This document shows positions 21,145-30,324 of a DNA stretch of 64,000 bases, in pieces. Position numbers and translations under genes: made by a program. The stretch lies in contig NZ_CP110395.1 of the NCBI RefSeq assembly GCF_029910215.1, forward strand, positions 2,542,001 through 2,606,000. Reading direction: 5' to 3'. Origin of the DNA: Paraburkholderia sp. D15. Lineage in GTDB: Bacteria > Pseudomonadota > Gammaproteobacteria > Burkholderiales > Burkholderiaceae. Below the pieces are notes generated by a model. That model made no database searches and was not told the DNA's origin. It was given only the letters and a program-made list of their open reading frames with translations. The stretch's first letter is position 1, and every line of letters starts with the position of its first letter.

Positions 21145-22059
21145 ATGTCCGACGCTGCCATCGAGTTTCATCAGGTTGAAAAACGCTACGGCGAGAAGAC
21201 GGTCGTCGACGGTCTGTCGTTTCATGTCGATGCCGGCGAATGCTTCGGCCTGCTCGGCCCGAACGGCGCGGGCAAGACCACCACGTTGCGCATGCTGCTC
21301 GGCATCGCGGCGCCGGACGCCGGTGCCATCCGTCTGTGCGGCGAACCGATTCCGGGCCGCGCGCGCGTCGCCCGGGCGCGCGTGGGCGTGGTGCCGCAGT
21401 TCGACAACCTCGATCCCGATTTCACGGTGCGCGAGAACCTGCTGGTGTTCGGCCGCTACTTCGGATTGAGCGCCGCGCAATGCCGCGCGATGGTGCCGTC
21501 GCTGCTCGAATTCGCGCGCCTCGAAAGCAAGGCGGATGCGCGCGTGAGCGAACTGTCGGGCGGCATGAAGCGGCGTCTGACGCTGGCGCGCGCGCTCGTC
21601 AACGATCCCGACGTGCTGATCATGGACGAACCGACCACCGGTCTCGATCCGCAGGCCCGGCATCTGATCTGGGAGCGGCTGCGCTCGCTGCTCGCGCGCG
21701 GCAAGACGATTCTGCTGACCACGCATTTCATGGAGGAAGCCGAACGGCTGTGCGACCGCCTGTGCGTGATCGAGGAAGGCCGCAAGATCGCCGAGGGCGC
21801 GCCGGATGCGCTGATCGCGTCGGAGATCGGCTGCGACGTGATCGAGATTTTCGGCCCCGATCCGGTGGCGTTGCGCGACGAGCTTGCGCCGCTCGTCGAA
21901 CGTACCGAGATCAGCGGCGAGACGCTGTTCTGCTATGTGAACGACGCGCAGCCCGTGCACGCGCGTCTGAAGCAGCGCGCCGACCTGCGCTATCTGCATC
22001 GCCCGGCGAATCTGGAGGACGTGTTCCTGCGGCTCACGGGCCGCGAGATGCAGGACTGA
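21145..22059 (+). CDS. nodI: NodI-type ABC transporter ATPase
   Basis: 304-aa ATPase of the drug/lipo-oligosaccharide export (DRA) type. Walker [10 protein letters not shown] is at residues 38-46, signature LSGGMKRR at 137-144 and Walker [14 protein letters not shown] at 157-169. The C-terminus ([22 protein letters not shown]) is characteristic of NodI relatives. It is followed 78 nt later by a NodJ-type permease. No nodulation genes are nearby; betaproteobacterial NodIJ are general exporters of unknown cargo, thought to be ancestral to rhizobial NodIJ. Confidence 0.9.
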   Translation: MSDAAIEFHQVEKRYGEKTVVDGLSFHVDAGECFGLLGPNGAGKTTTLRMLLGIAAPDAGAIRLCGEPIPGRARVARARVGVVPQFDNLDPDFTVRENLLVFGRYFGLSAAQCRAMVPSLLEFARLESKADARVSELSGGMKRRLTLARALVNDPDVLIMDEPTTGLDPQARHLIWERLRSLLARGKTILLTTHFMEEAERLCDRLCVIEEGRKIAEGAPDALIASEIGCDVIEIFGPDPVALRDELAPLVERTEISGETLFCYVNDAQPVHARLKQRADLRYLHRPANLEDVFLRLTGREMQD

Positions 22060-22137
22060 GCCCGGACCGACGCGCCGGCACCTTCGAGAAACGCCCTTCA
22101 GGCCGATTCGGCCCACGCCGCACGAACGAGACACGCC

Positions 22138-22983
22138 ATGGACATGGACGCACGCAGCTACGACACCCCGGGCCACGCCCCCAGCGACAAACCGTCGGCC
22201 CAGCAGCCGTTCGGCGCCTTCCCCGCCAACGCGGTCAACTGGATCGCGGTGTGGCGGCGCAATTATCTGGTGTGGAAGAAACTCGCGATCGCCTCGATGT
22301 TCGGCAACCTGGCCGATCCGATGATCTATCTGTTCGGTCTCGGTTTCGGCCTCGGGCTGATGGTCGGCCATGTGGACGGCGTGTCGTACATCGCCTTCCT
22401 CGCGGCCGGCACGGTGGCGTCGAGCGTGATGATGTCGGCGAGTTTCGAGTCGATGTATTCGGGCTTCTCGCGCATGCACGTGCAGCGCACGTGGGAAGCG
22501 ATCATGCATACGCCGCTCACGCTCGGCGATATCGTGCTGGGCGAAATCATCTGGGCGGGCAGCAAGTCGATGCTGTCGGGCGCGGCGATCATGCTGGTGG
22601 CCGGCGCGCTCGGCTACGCCAGTTTTCCGTCGATGCTGCTAGCGTTGCCGGTCATCGTGCTCACCGGTCTCGCGTTCGCGAGCATCGCGATGATCGTGAC
22701 GGCGCTCGCGCCCTCGTACGACTTCTTCATGTTCTATCAGACGCTGGTGCTCACGCCGATGCTGCTGCTCTCCGGCGTGTTCTTTCCGGCTTCGCAGTTG
22801 CCGGCCGCGGCGCGCGCGGTGACCGGCGCGTTGCCGCTCGCGCATGCGGTCGATCTGATCCGGCCGGCCATGCTCGACCGTCCGGTCGAGCACGCGGCCT
22901 GGCATCTGGCCGTGCTGGCCGCGTATGCGGTGGGAGGATTCGTGATTGCGGCGGTGCTGTTCCGCCGCAGGATGATGAAATAA
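22138..22983 (+). CDS. nodJ: NodJ-type ABC-2 permease
   Basis: 281-aa inner-membrane protein with six predicted helices after a soluble N-terminus of about 50 residues. Motifs include [34 protein letters not shown] and the conserved ABC-2 segment [15 protein letters not shown] near the fifth helix. It pairs with the upstream ATPase to form an exporter. The cargo cannot be deduced. The gene starts at MDMDARS; the second Met (residue 3) is also possible. Confidence 0.92.
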   Translation: MDMDARSYDTPGHAPSDKPSAQQPFGAFPANAVNWIAVWRRNYLVWKKLAIASMFGNLADPMIYLFGLGFGLGLMVGHVDGVSYIAFLAAGTVASSVMMSASFESMYSGFSRMHVQRTWEAIMHTPLTLGDIVLGEIIWAGSKSMLSGAAIMLVAGALGYASFPSMLLALPVIVLTGLAFASIAMIVTALAPSYDFFMFYQTLVLTPMLLLSGVFFPASQLPAAARAVTGALPLAHAVDLIRPAMLDRPVEHAAWHLAVLAAYAVGGFVIAAVLFRRRMMK

Positions 22984-23037
22984 CGTCGAGCGCGTGAGCT
23001 TCGCTCAGCGCCCGTACGGCATTCGTACAACGCTCGT

Positions 23038-23460
23038 TCAGTCTTCGTCGTCGGTCCAGGGAATGTCGACGTCGGAGATGAAGGCGACCGTCGCGAACGG
23101 GCCGCCGTCCTGACGGCCGATCTTGCCATCCGCGCGCTGCCATTCGACGCGGAACATCGTCGCCGGATCGTCGGCGATCAGACGCACCGTGCGAACTTCA
23201 TCCGGATCGGCTTCCTCGACGGGACCGTCGAGCGACACCTGCAATTCCTGCGGCCACAGACCGTCGGCGGGATCGTAGATCTTGTCGCCGTCGGGAATCA
23301 GCGTGAAAGCCTCCACGCCGATCGTCGCCGAGGCTTCGACGATCATCTTGCCGAGTGCGCGCAACAGCGCCGTGGCGCGCGCCGAATTGGCCTGGCGGAT
23401 CGCCAGATCCCCGCGCGTCAGCGCCTGTTCGAGTTTTGGGTTGGTTTTTTGCTGCGCCAT
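23038..23460 (-). CDS. Conserved hypothetical acidic protein
   Basis: 140-aa soluble protein, not recognised. The N-terminal half is helical (LEQALTRGDLAIRQANSARATALLRALGKMIVEA). The C-terminal half is strand-rich and acidic, ending DVDIPWTDDED. No signal peptide, membrane segment or known motif is seen. It is convergent with nodJ, and the start at 23460 is the first Met of the frame. Confidence 0.7.
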   Translation of the reverse strand: MAQQKTNPKLEQALTRGDLAIRQANSARATALLRALGKMIVEASATIGVEAFTLIPDGDKIYDPADGLWPQELQVSLDGPVEEADPDEVRTVRLIADDPATMFRVEWQRADGKIGRQDGGPFATVAFISDVDIPWTDDED

Positions 23461-23750
23461 TCGATGTCCTGAGTCGTATCGTTATGTGATGGACAGCGCG
23501 CGATGGGGTTCGCGCGCCGCTCTCGCTCCGTTTTTTTCGGGCTGAATCCTACCACTGCGCTTGCTGGCATGACGCCTGGGCGGCCGTCTCTCCGAACCCG
23601 GCCGCGCTCCGGTCGTGCGCCGCAACATCGCACGCCGCGCGGCGCGGCGCGATCCGCTGCGACCCCGGTGCACCCCGGTGCGCCCCATCAGCCCGCCCCG
23701 TCCAAGACAGTGTAGGTCGTGATTCGTTTTCCGACACGGAGATTTGCCGG
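23461..23750. other. Intergenic region between the acidic protein and the LysR gene
   Basis: 290 bp, GC-rich, with no supported gene. It lies upstream of the acidic protein gene and downstream of the LysR gene, both on the minus strand. Confidence 0.5.
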
Positions 23751-24716
23751 TCAGGCCGCGGGGCGCCGCCGCCGATGCCCCGCCGCTTTCGGCGCGCCAT
23801 CGCCGCCCGGCTTCGGCCGCGCGATCTCCGCGATCAGATGATCGCGAAACGCGCGTACCGCCGACGGCAGTTCGCGCCCCGCCATCGTCTGCACCTGGAT
23901 GCTGCGCTGACGCATCTGCGGATGGGTGAGCGGCATCATGACGAAGCCGTCGCCGGCATAGCGGTCGCGCACCGACAGCAAACCCGTGAACATGACCGCG
24001 CCGGACTTCTGCGCATAGCGATACATCGCGCCGCTGTTGTTGCAGGTCAGATCGGGGTCGAGCAGGATGCCCTCCAGCGCGCAGGTGATGTCGATCAACT
24101 GACGTATCGTCGTGCCCGGCGCGGGCAGCACCAGCGGATACGCGCGCAGATCGGCGAGCGACACCCTGGCGCGCGTGGCGAGCGGATGCCCGGCGCGCAG
24201 CAGCGCATACACCGGCGCGCGTTCGGTGTGCTCGACCTTGACGCCCTTCTCCGGCGCGAGACTGAAGGTCAGCGCGAGGTCGGCATCGCCGTCGCGCACG
24301 CAACGGGTCGCGGCGCCCGGCGACATCACCGAGAGCGTGAAGTCGATGCCCGGGTATTGATCGCGGAAGCTCGCCATCGCGGTGGGCAGGAAGTCCGCGG
24401 CGAAGCCCTCCGAACTGGCGAGCTTGATCATGCTGCCGTGCAGACTTTCGAGGCCGCCGATTTCCTTCATCACATGCGCGGCTTCGAGCAGGCTGCGCTG
24501 CGCGTACGCGAGCAGCCGCTCGCCCGCTTCGGACAGCGCCATGCCGCGCGGACGCCGCTCGAACAGCGCGACGCCCAGTTCGCTCTCGAGCCGCGCGATC
24601 TGCCGGCTGATGGCCGAGACAGCCACATGCAGCCGCGCGGATGCGTCGCTGATCGAGCCGGTGCGCGCGACTTCGACGAAGTAACGCAGCGCGATGCCGT
24701 GCAGGGAAAGGGTCAT
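23751..24716 (-). CDS. LysR-family regulator, divergent from an M20 peptidase
   Basis: 321-aa LysR regulator. The helix-turn-helix is RYFVEVARTGSISDASARLH, followed by AVSAISRQIARLESELGVAL. The effector domain spans about residues 90-295 and the tail is basic (GHRRRRPAA). The start at 24716 (MTLSLHGIALRYF) is chosen because the frame above it runs into the divergent promoter. It faces away from the M20 peptidase gene 170 bp away and probably regulates the peptidase-transporter pair. Confidence 0.92.
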   Translation of the reverse strand: MTLSLHGIALRYFVEVARTGSISDASARLHVAVSAISRQIARLESELGVALFERRPRGMALSEAGERLLAYAQRSLLEAAHVMKEIGGLESLHGSMIKLASSEGFAADFLPTAMASFRDQYPGIDFTLSVMSPGAATRCVRDGDADLALTFSLAPEKGVKVEHTERAPVYALLRAGHPLATRARVSLADLRAYPLVLPAPGTTIRQLIDITCALEGILLDPDLTCNNSGAMYRYAQKSGAVMFTGLLSVRDRYAGDGFVMMPLTHPQMRQRSIQVQTMAGRELPSAVRAFRDHLIAEIARPKPGGDGAPKAAGHRRRRPAA

Positions 24717-24886
24717 GGATTCACTCCCGGAAGTCGGTTCGAGGCTGGCCTGAGCTTTGCCTTTCCGGCAACGCAAGCTTCGAAATACGATCATTGTGAC
24801 AAAAAAAACGGCTACCTAGAATCGGTCACGAGCTGCGGAACAGCGCTTTCGCACTGCACGTTGCACTGAAGAACAGGGAGACATTC

Positions 24887-26299
24887 ATGAGCCGTACCGA
24901 GGCTATCGACCACGCGACACGCCACTTCGAATCCGGCGCGTTCCTCGACAACCTGAACCGCCGCGTCGGCTTTCGCACCGAGAGCCAGGAGAGCGACCGC
25001 GCGGCGACGCTGCTCGCGTATCTGACCGACGAGATCACGCCGGAAGCCGAAGCGCTCGGCTTCACGACCCGCATCGTCGCGAATCCGGTGGACGGCCTCG
25101 GGCCGTTCCTGCTCGCCGAGCGCCACGAAGCCGCGCATCTGCCGACGGTGCTGATCTACGGTCACGGCGACGTGGTGCGCGGCTACGACAGCCAGTGGCG
25201 CGCGCCGCTCACGCCGTGGGCCGTGACGGTCGAAGGCGAACGCTGGTTCGGCCGCGGCACCGCCGACAACAAGGGCCAGCACAGCATCAATCTCGCCGCG
25301 CTGGCGAGCGTGCAGGCCGCGCGCGGCGGCAATCTCGGCTTCAACGCGAAGCTGCTGATCGAGATGGGCGAGGAAACCGGCTCGCCGGGGCTCGATGCGA
25401 TCTGCCGCGCACACGCGCACGAACTCGCCGCCGACGTGTTGATCGCGTCCGACGGTCCGCGCCTCGCGGCGCGCCGTCCGACCGTGTTCCTCGGCTCGCG
25501 CGGCTCGGTGAACTTCAAACTGTCGCTGAATCTGCGCGACAGCGCGCATCACTCGGGTAACTGGGGCGGCCTGCTGCGCAATCCGGCGACCGTGCTGGCC
25601 AACGCCCTGGCGAGCCTCGTCGATGCGCGCGGCGTGATCACCGTCGACGGCTTGCGGCCGCCGCCGATTCCAGAGGCCGTGCGGCGCGCGCTGGCCGACA
25701 TCGCGGTCGGCGGCGGTCCGGGCGACCCCACCGTCGACGTTCACTGGGGCGAGCCGGGTCTGAGCGCGCCCGAACGCGTGTTCGGCTGGAACAGCTTCGA
25801 AGTGCTCGCCTTCAAGGCCGGCAATCCGGAGAACCCGGTCAATGCGATTCCGGCCACGGCGTTCGCGCATTGCCAGTTGCGCTTCGTGGTCGGCACCGAT
25901 TGGGAAAACCTCGAACGTTATCTGCGCACGCATCTGGATACGCACGGTTTCGAGCAGGTGCGGATCGACGTCGAACGCGGCGCGCCGGCCACGCGTCTGG
26001 ACCCCGACGACCCGTGGGTGACGTGGGCCGTCGCGTCGCTCGAACAGACCACCGGCAAGAAGACTGCGGTGCTGCCGAACCTGGGCGGCACGCTGCCCAA
26101 CGAAGTGTTCGCCGACACGCTCGGCCTGCCGACCATCTGGGTGCCGCATTCGTATCCGGCCTGCTCGCAGCACGCACCGAACGAGCATCTGCTCGGGCCG
26201 GTGGTGCGCGAAGGCCTGCAGATCATGGCGGGTTTGTTCTGGGATCTGGGTGAGAACTCGCCGCCTTTCCACCTTCGTCACGAGACCCCATCACGATGA
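24887..26299 (+). CDS. M20-family metallopeptidase
   Basis: 470-aa zinc hydrolase of the M20 (ArgE/DapE/carnosinase-like) family. Metal and catalytic residues are visible: GHGDVV at 92-97, D127 in GRGTADNKG and the glutamate pair in EMGEETGS at 159-166. The dimerisation domain follows at about 210-330. The substrate is likely an N-acyl amino acid or dipeptide but cannot be fixed. Its stop overlaps the MFS gene start by four bases (ATGA), so hydrolase and transporter are made together. Confidence 0.93.
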   Translation: MSRTEAIDHATRHFESGAFLDNLNRRVGFRTESQESDRAATLLAYLTDEITPEAEALGFTTRIVANPVDGLGPFLLAERHEAAHLPTVLIYGHGDVVRGYDSQWRAPLTPWAVTVEGERWFGRGTADNKGQHSINLAALASVQAARGGNLGFNAKLLIEMGEETGSPGLDAICRAHAHELAADVLIASDGPRLAARRPTVFLGSRGSVNFKLSLNLRDSAHHSGNWGGLLRNPATVLANALASLVDARGVITVDGLRPPPIPEAVRRALADIAVGGGPGDPTVDVHWGEPGLSAPERVFGWNSFEVLAFKAGNPENPVNAIPATAFAHCQLRFVVGTDWENLERYLRTHLDTHGFEQVRIDVERGAPATRLDPDDPWVTWAVASLEQTTGKKTAVLPNLGGTLPNEVFADTLGLPTIWVPHSYPACSQHAPNEHLLGPVVREGLQIMAGLFWDLGENSPPFHLRHETPSR

Positions 26300-27579
26300 T
26301 CACGTCCACCCTGCAAGCCAGCACCGCGCGCCCGTCGGCCGCGAAAGCCCATCGCATCATTCTCGCGGCGTCGATCGGCAACGCGCTCGAATGGTTCGAT
26401 CTCGTCGTGTATGGATTTTTCGCGGTGACGATCGCGAAGCTGTTTTTCCCGGCGCGCACCGAGGCCATTTCGCTGATGCTCACGCTCGGCACCTTCGGCA
26501 TCTCGTATCTGATCCGTCCGCTCGGCGGACTCGTGCTCGGCTCGCTCGCGGATCGCGCGGGCCGCAAGGCGTCGCTGCTGCTGTCGATCGCGCTGATGAT
26601 GCTCGGCACGCTGACCATCGCGCTGATGCCGTCGTATGCGGTGATCGGTCTATGGGCGCCTGCGGGCATCATGCTGTCGCGTCTGGTGCAGGGTTTTTCG
26701 GCGGGCGGGGAATTCGGCGCATCGACCGCGTTTCTGGTCGAACATGCGCCCGAGCGGCGCGGCTTCATGGGGAGCTGGCAGTTCGCGAGCCAGGGACTGG
26801 CCACGCTGCTCGCGTCCGGTTTCGGCGCGCTGCTGACGAGTCAGTTGAGCAACGCGCAACTCGAGTCATGGGGCTGGCGTGTGCCGTTCCTGTTCGGTCT
26901 CGCGATCGGACCGGTGGGCTTCTATATTCGCCGCTACGTGGACGAAGGTGCCGAGTTCGCCGCCGAGCCGAAAGCCCGCACGCCGCTGCGCGATCTGTTC
27001 GGCACGCAGAAGGCGCGCATGCTGATCGCGGTCGGTTCGCTGATCGTGTCGACCGCGGCCAACTACATGATCCTGTACATGCCGACGTATGCGATCAAGC
27101 AGTTGCATCTGCCCGCGTCGACGGGTTTCGCCGCGACGCTCGCGACCGGCGTGGTGCTGACCGTGCTGACGCCGTTCGCCGGGCACCTGTCCGACTCGCT
27201 GGGACGCGTGCGCATCATGGCGGTGGCGGCGGTGCTGATGCTCGTGAGCGTGTATCCGGCGTTCGCGTATATGAACGCGCATCCGTCGTTCACGACGATG
27301 CTGCTCGCGTTGATCTGGATCGGCGTGTTGAAGGCGACCTACTTCGGCGCACTGCCCGCGTTGATGTCGGAGATCTTTCCGACGCAAACGCGCGCGACGG
27401 GTCTATCGGTGAGCTATAACATCGGCGTCACGGTGTTCGGCGGCTTCGCGCCGTTCGTGATCACGTGGATGATCGAGGCGAGCGGCAACAAGCTCGCCCC
27501 CGGCATCTATCTGATGGTCTGCGCGGTGGCGAGTCTCGCGGCACTGTATGCGGTGCGCACGAAGCTGAGGATTCGCTGA
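26296..27579 (+). CDS. MFS transporter, metabolite:H+ symporter type
   Basis: 427-aa inner-membrane transporter with 12 predicted helices. Signatures of the MHS subfamily are visible: SIGNALEWFDLVVYGFFAV in helix 1, FGISYLIRPLGGLVLGSLAD with the loop DRAGRKA, and LVQGFSAGGEFGASTAFLVE. The family takes up organic acids or osmolytes with protons. Translational coupling to the M20 peptidase suggests it imports the substrate of that enzyme. Confidence 0.95.
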   Translation: MITSTLQASTARPSAAKAHRIILAASIGNALEWFDLVVYGFFAVTIAKLFFPARTEAISLMLTLGTFGISYLIRPLGGLVLGSLADRAGRKASLLLSIALMMLGTLTIALMPSYAVIGLWAPAGIMLSRLVQGFSAGGEFGASTAFLVEHAPERRGFMGSWQFASQGLATLLASGFGALLTSQLSNAQLESWGWRVPFLFGLAIGPVGFYIRRYVDEGAEFAAEPKARTPLRDLFGTQKARMLIAVGSLIVSTAANYMILYMPTYAIKQLHLPASTGFAATLATGVVLTVLTPFAGHLSDSLGRVRIMAVAAVLMLVSVYPAFAYMNAHPSFTTMLLALIWIGVLKATYFGALPALMSEIFPTQTRATGLSVSYNIGVTVFGGFAPFVITWMIEASGNKLAPGIYLMVCAVASLAALYAVRTKLRIR

Positions 27580-27734
27580 TCTCGCGCCTGGTTTTGCGGC
27601 CTGACTTTTAAGCTTGATTCAGCGCTTGATTGCTCGTGCGATCAAGCGCTTCGTCCCGGATCAATAGCCACGCCCCCCCACCTGCCTTCATGCCGGCGCA
27701 TGCGCTGCGCACATTGGCACCGGCACATACCGCA

Positions 27735-28787
27735 TCAAGGCGCCGGGTTCGGCTGCAACTCGTGCAGCGCGTCGATTTCCGCCAGCACCTCCGGCGAGAG
27801 CTTGACGTCCGCGCTGCCGATGTTTTCCTTCAGTTGATCGAGCGAGGTCGCGCCGATCAGATTGCTGGTCACGAACGGCCGGCTGTTCACGAAGGCCAGC
27901 GCGAGTTGCGCGGGCGACAGACCATGACGCTTCGCCAGTTCGACGTAACGCGTGGTGGCCTGCACGGCCTGCGGTCTGCTGTAGCGCTGGAAACGCTCGA
28001 ATAGCGTGATACGCGCGCCGGCCGGACGCGCGCCGCCCTCGTACTTGCCCGACAGCCAGCCGAACGCGAGCGGCGAATACGCGAGCAGACCGATGTTGTC
28101 GCGATGCGCGTATTCGGAGAGCCCCGCCTCGTACGTGCGGTTGAGCAGGCTGTACGGATTCTGGATGCTGACGATGCGCGGCAACCCGAGTTTTTCCGCC
28201 GCGCGCAGAAATTGCGCGACGCCCCACGGCGTTTCGTTCGACACACCCACGTGGCGCACCTTGCCTGCCTTCACGAATTCCGCGAGCACCGACAGCGTTT
28301 CCTCGATCGGCACCGTGTATTCGTCCTCCACCCACGGATACGCCGAACGGCCGAACGTCATCGTGCTGCGGTCCGGCCAGTGCAGCTGATACAGATCCAC
28401 GTAATCGGTCTGAAGACGCTTGAGGCTATCGTTCAGCGCCTCGGTCAGATTCTGGCGGTCGAACTGGTTGCCCGCGCCGCGGATATGGCGCGGGTTATGC
28501 GGTTGACGCGCGGGGCCGGCGATCTTGGTGGCGAGCACGATCTTTTCGCGCAGGCCGGCATGCTTCGCGAGCCACGTGCCGATGAAGCGTTCCGTCGCGC
28601 CCTGGGTTTCCGCGCGCGGCGGGACCGGATACATTTCGGCGGTATCGATCAGATTGATGCCGTGATCGAGCGCGTAGTCGATCTGCGCGTGCGCGTCCTG
28701 TTCGGTGTTCTGCTCGCCCCATGTCATGGTGCCCAGACCGATCAGGCTGACCTGCACATCGGAGTCGCCGAGTCTGCGGTATTCCAT
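27735..28787 (-). CDS. NADP(H)-dependent aldo-keto reductase, Tas-like
   Basis: 350-aa TIM-barrel oxidoreductase. Active-site residues are visible: the DTAEMYPVPPRAETQG segment with catalytic Tyr, Lys in KIVLATKIAGPA, and His in DLYQLHWPDRST. The block YPVPPRAETQGATERFIGTWL is typical of the Tas subgroup. It ends with a standard AKR C-terminal helix. Substrate unknown. It has no partner gene on the same strand. Confidence 0.93.
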   Translation of the reverse strand: MEYRRLGDSDVQVSLIGLGTMTWGEQNTEQDAHAQIDYALDHGINLIDTAEMYPVPPRAETQGATERFIGTWLAKHAGLREKIVLATKIAGPARQPHNPRHIRGAGNQFDRQNLTEALNDSLKRLQTDYVDLYQLHWPDRSTMTFGRSAYPWVEDEYTVPIEETLSVLAEFVKAGKVRHVGVSNETPWGVAQFLRAAEKLGLPRIVSIQNPYSLLNRTYEAGLSEYAHRDNIGLLAYSPLAFGWLSGKYEGGARPAGARITLFERFQRYSRPQAVQATTRYVELAKRHGLSPAQLALAFVNSRPFVTSNLIGATSLDQLKENIGSADVKLSPEVLAEIDALHELQPNPAP

Positions 28788-28925
28788 CGAACTTGTCCTG
28801 TTAAGTTAGCGTGTGTGAACTGCGTGTGTGAACGGAAAGCGGCGACGTTACCACGCTCACGCATAGCGTGCAGTGAGGCTAGAATGCGGCGGGCGCATAC
28901 CGTCATTCTCAGGCCGATTCTCTCC

Positions 28926-29138
28926 ATGAACCCCGAACTCCTCGAACTGCTGGTCACGCGCGTGATGCCCTACGGGAAATATAAAGGCCGCGTGATTGCC
29001 GACCTGCCTGGCCACTATCTAAACTGGTTTGCGAGCCAGGGCTTCCCGCCTGGAGAGATAGGCCGCTTGCTCGCGTTGATGCAGGAGATCGATCACAACG
29101 GTCTGAAGCCTTTGCTCGAACCGTTGCGTAAGCGCTGA
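28926..29138 (+). CDS. DUF3820-family small protein
   Basis: 70-aa protein with the family core MPYGKYKGRVIADLPGHYLNW, then GFPPGEIGRLLALMQEI. Pfam labels relatives as putative quorum-sensing-regulated virulence factors, a name with little functional support. The ATG at 28926 is chosen because the family begins just before MPYGKYKG; the much longer frame upstream is a shadow of the aldo-keto reductase gene. Confidence 0.85.
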   Translation: MNPELLELLVTRVMPYGKYKGRVIADLPGHYLNWFASQGFPPGEIGRLLALMQEIDHNGLKPLLEPLRKR

Positions 29139-29482
29139 TCTTTTGTATCTTCTGCGAGGCACGTGACGTTATCCCGTGGCGATGTCTGTGCGCATACCGA
29201 TAGTCGCCGCGCCGCTTTGAAAGCGTCCTGCGACACGCCGCAAAGCTGCATGAAAGTCGTTGCGCAGGCAACGTGCAAGCTATGTAGGCGTGTACAAATT
29301 CATACAGACTTTTTCTTGCATGACGTGCGCGCGTGGACTTAAATCAGGCTAGTTGATCCACGCTGTTCCGCGAGTTTCCCCACCGTTTTTTCCCGTTGTT
29401 TTTCTAGTGTCGCGCTCCGCCGTTTTGCTTATCCGTTCGACGCACCGCCCTTCGTCACTACCGCATCATTGCCTGCCCGTTC
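29139..29482. other. Intergenic region before a small membrane protein
   Basis: 344 bp with no supported gene. The stretch from about 29280 to 29420 is AT-richer than its surroundings and probably contains the promoter of the gene starting at 29483. Confidence 0.5.
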
Positions 29483-29725
29483 ATGTCTGACCTGAATCTC
29501 TCCGCGCTACTGGAATTTATTGGCCACGACCTCTCGCCCGTGCGTGCGGTCCTTGTGTTCTTCACGATCGGGTATCTGGTGGTCGGACTGCCTGTCCATT
29601 TCCGCCAGGGCGCGGCGTCGCGCGATATCTGGGGCACGGCGGCAGGCGTGACGATGGCCGCGATCTACGCGGCGTTCCTCATCGGCGTGTACCCCGCCCT
29701 GCATCATCCGGCTTTGATGCATTGA
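29483..29725 (+). CDS. Small membrane protein
   Basis: 80-aa protein of unknown function with two predicted transmembrane helices (VRAVLVFFTIGYLVVGLPV, and TAAGVTMAAIYAAFLIGVYP) joined by a short basic loop. It is convergent with cysC. There is a single in-frame ATG at the beginning of the ORF. Confidence 0.65.
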   Translation: MSDLNLSALLEFIGHDLSPVRAVLVFFTIGYLVVGLPVHFRQGAASRDIWGTAAGVTMAAIYAAFLIGVYPALHHPALMH

Positions 29726-29784
29726 CGACGGGACCGGTTGCGCGAGCGCGCGACCGGTGAATGGTGAATGGCGGGTGGTTGCGC

Positions 29785-30324
29785 TTAACCGGCGGACGGC
29801 GTCGGCGCGGAAAGATAGGCGAGCAGTTGAGCCACCGCATGATCGACGGATGTGCGATCGGTTTCGATCAGTACGTCCGGCGCGAGCGGCGTTTCGAAGG
29901 GATCGGAAATGCCGGTGAAGTGCGCAATCTCGCCACGCCTTGCACGCACGTAGAGTCCCTTCGGATCGCGCGCCTCGCACACCGCCAGCGGCGCATTCAC
30001 GAACACCTCGACAAAGCCTTCACCGACGATGTCGCGTGCCGCTTGCCGATGCCGCTCTTCGGGCGAAATCACCGCGGCGATCGCGACGAAACCTTGCTGC
30101 ATGAACAGTGCCGCGACGTGTGCGACGCGCCGCAGGTTTTCGGTGCGATCCTCGTGCGTGAAACCGAGGTCGGCATTCAAACCGCGCCGCAGCACATCGC
30201 CGTCGAGCACGATGGACGGTCGGCCCGCTTCCTTCAGGCGCCGGTGCAACGCGTTGGCGAGCGTCGATTTGCCCGCGCCGGATAAGCCCGTCATCCAGAT
30301 CACCGCCCCGCGCGATCCGCTCAT
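29785..30324 (-). CDS. cysC: Adenylylsulfate (APS) kinase
   Basis: Phosphorylates APS to PAPS, the universal sulfate donor. It is 179 aa: P-loop GLSGAGKS at residues 13-20, [17 protein letters not shown] and [14 protein letters not shown] with FTGISDPFE are all diagnostic. The usual SPYR/SPFR segment reads SPEER, a small deviation near the substrate lid. Its start overlaps the stop of the upstream sulfotransferase by four bases (ATGA). No ATP sulfurylase (cysDN or sat) is in the window, so APS must come from elsewhere. Confidence 0.96.
   Translation of the reverse strand: MSGSRGAVIWMTGLSGAGKSTLANALHRRLKEAGRPSIVLDGDVLRRGLNADLGFTHEDRTENLRRVAHVAALFMQQGFVAIAAVISPEERHRQAARDIVGEGFVEVFVNAPLAVCEARDPKGLYVRARRGEIAHFTGISDPFETPLAPDVLIETDRTSVDHAVAQLLAYLSAPTPSAG

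Noticed and set aside
21145..22983. Symbiosis (nodulation) locus
   Set aside because: No nodABC, nodD or nod box is present; the pair alone is ordinary in Burkholderia.
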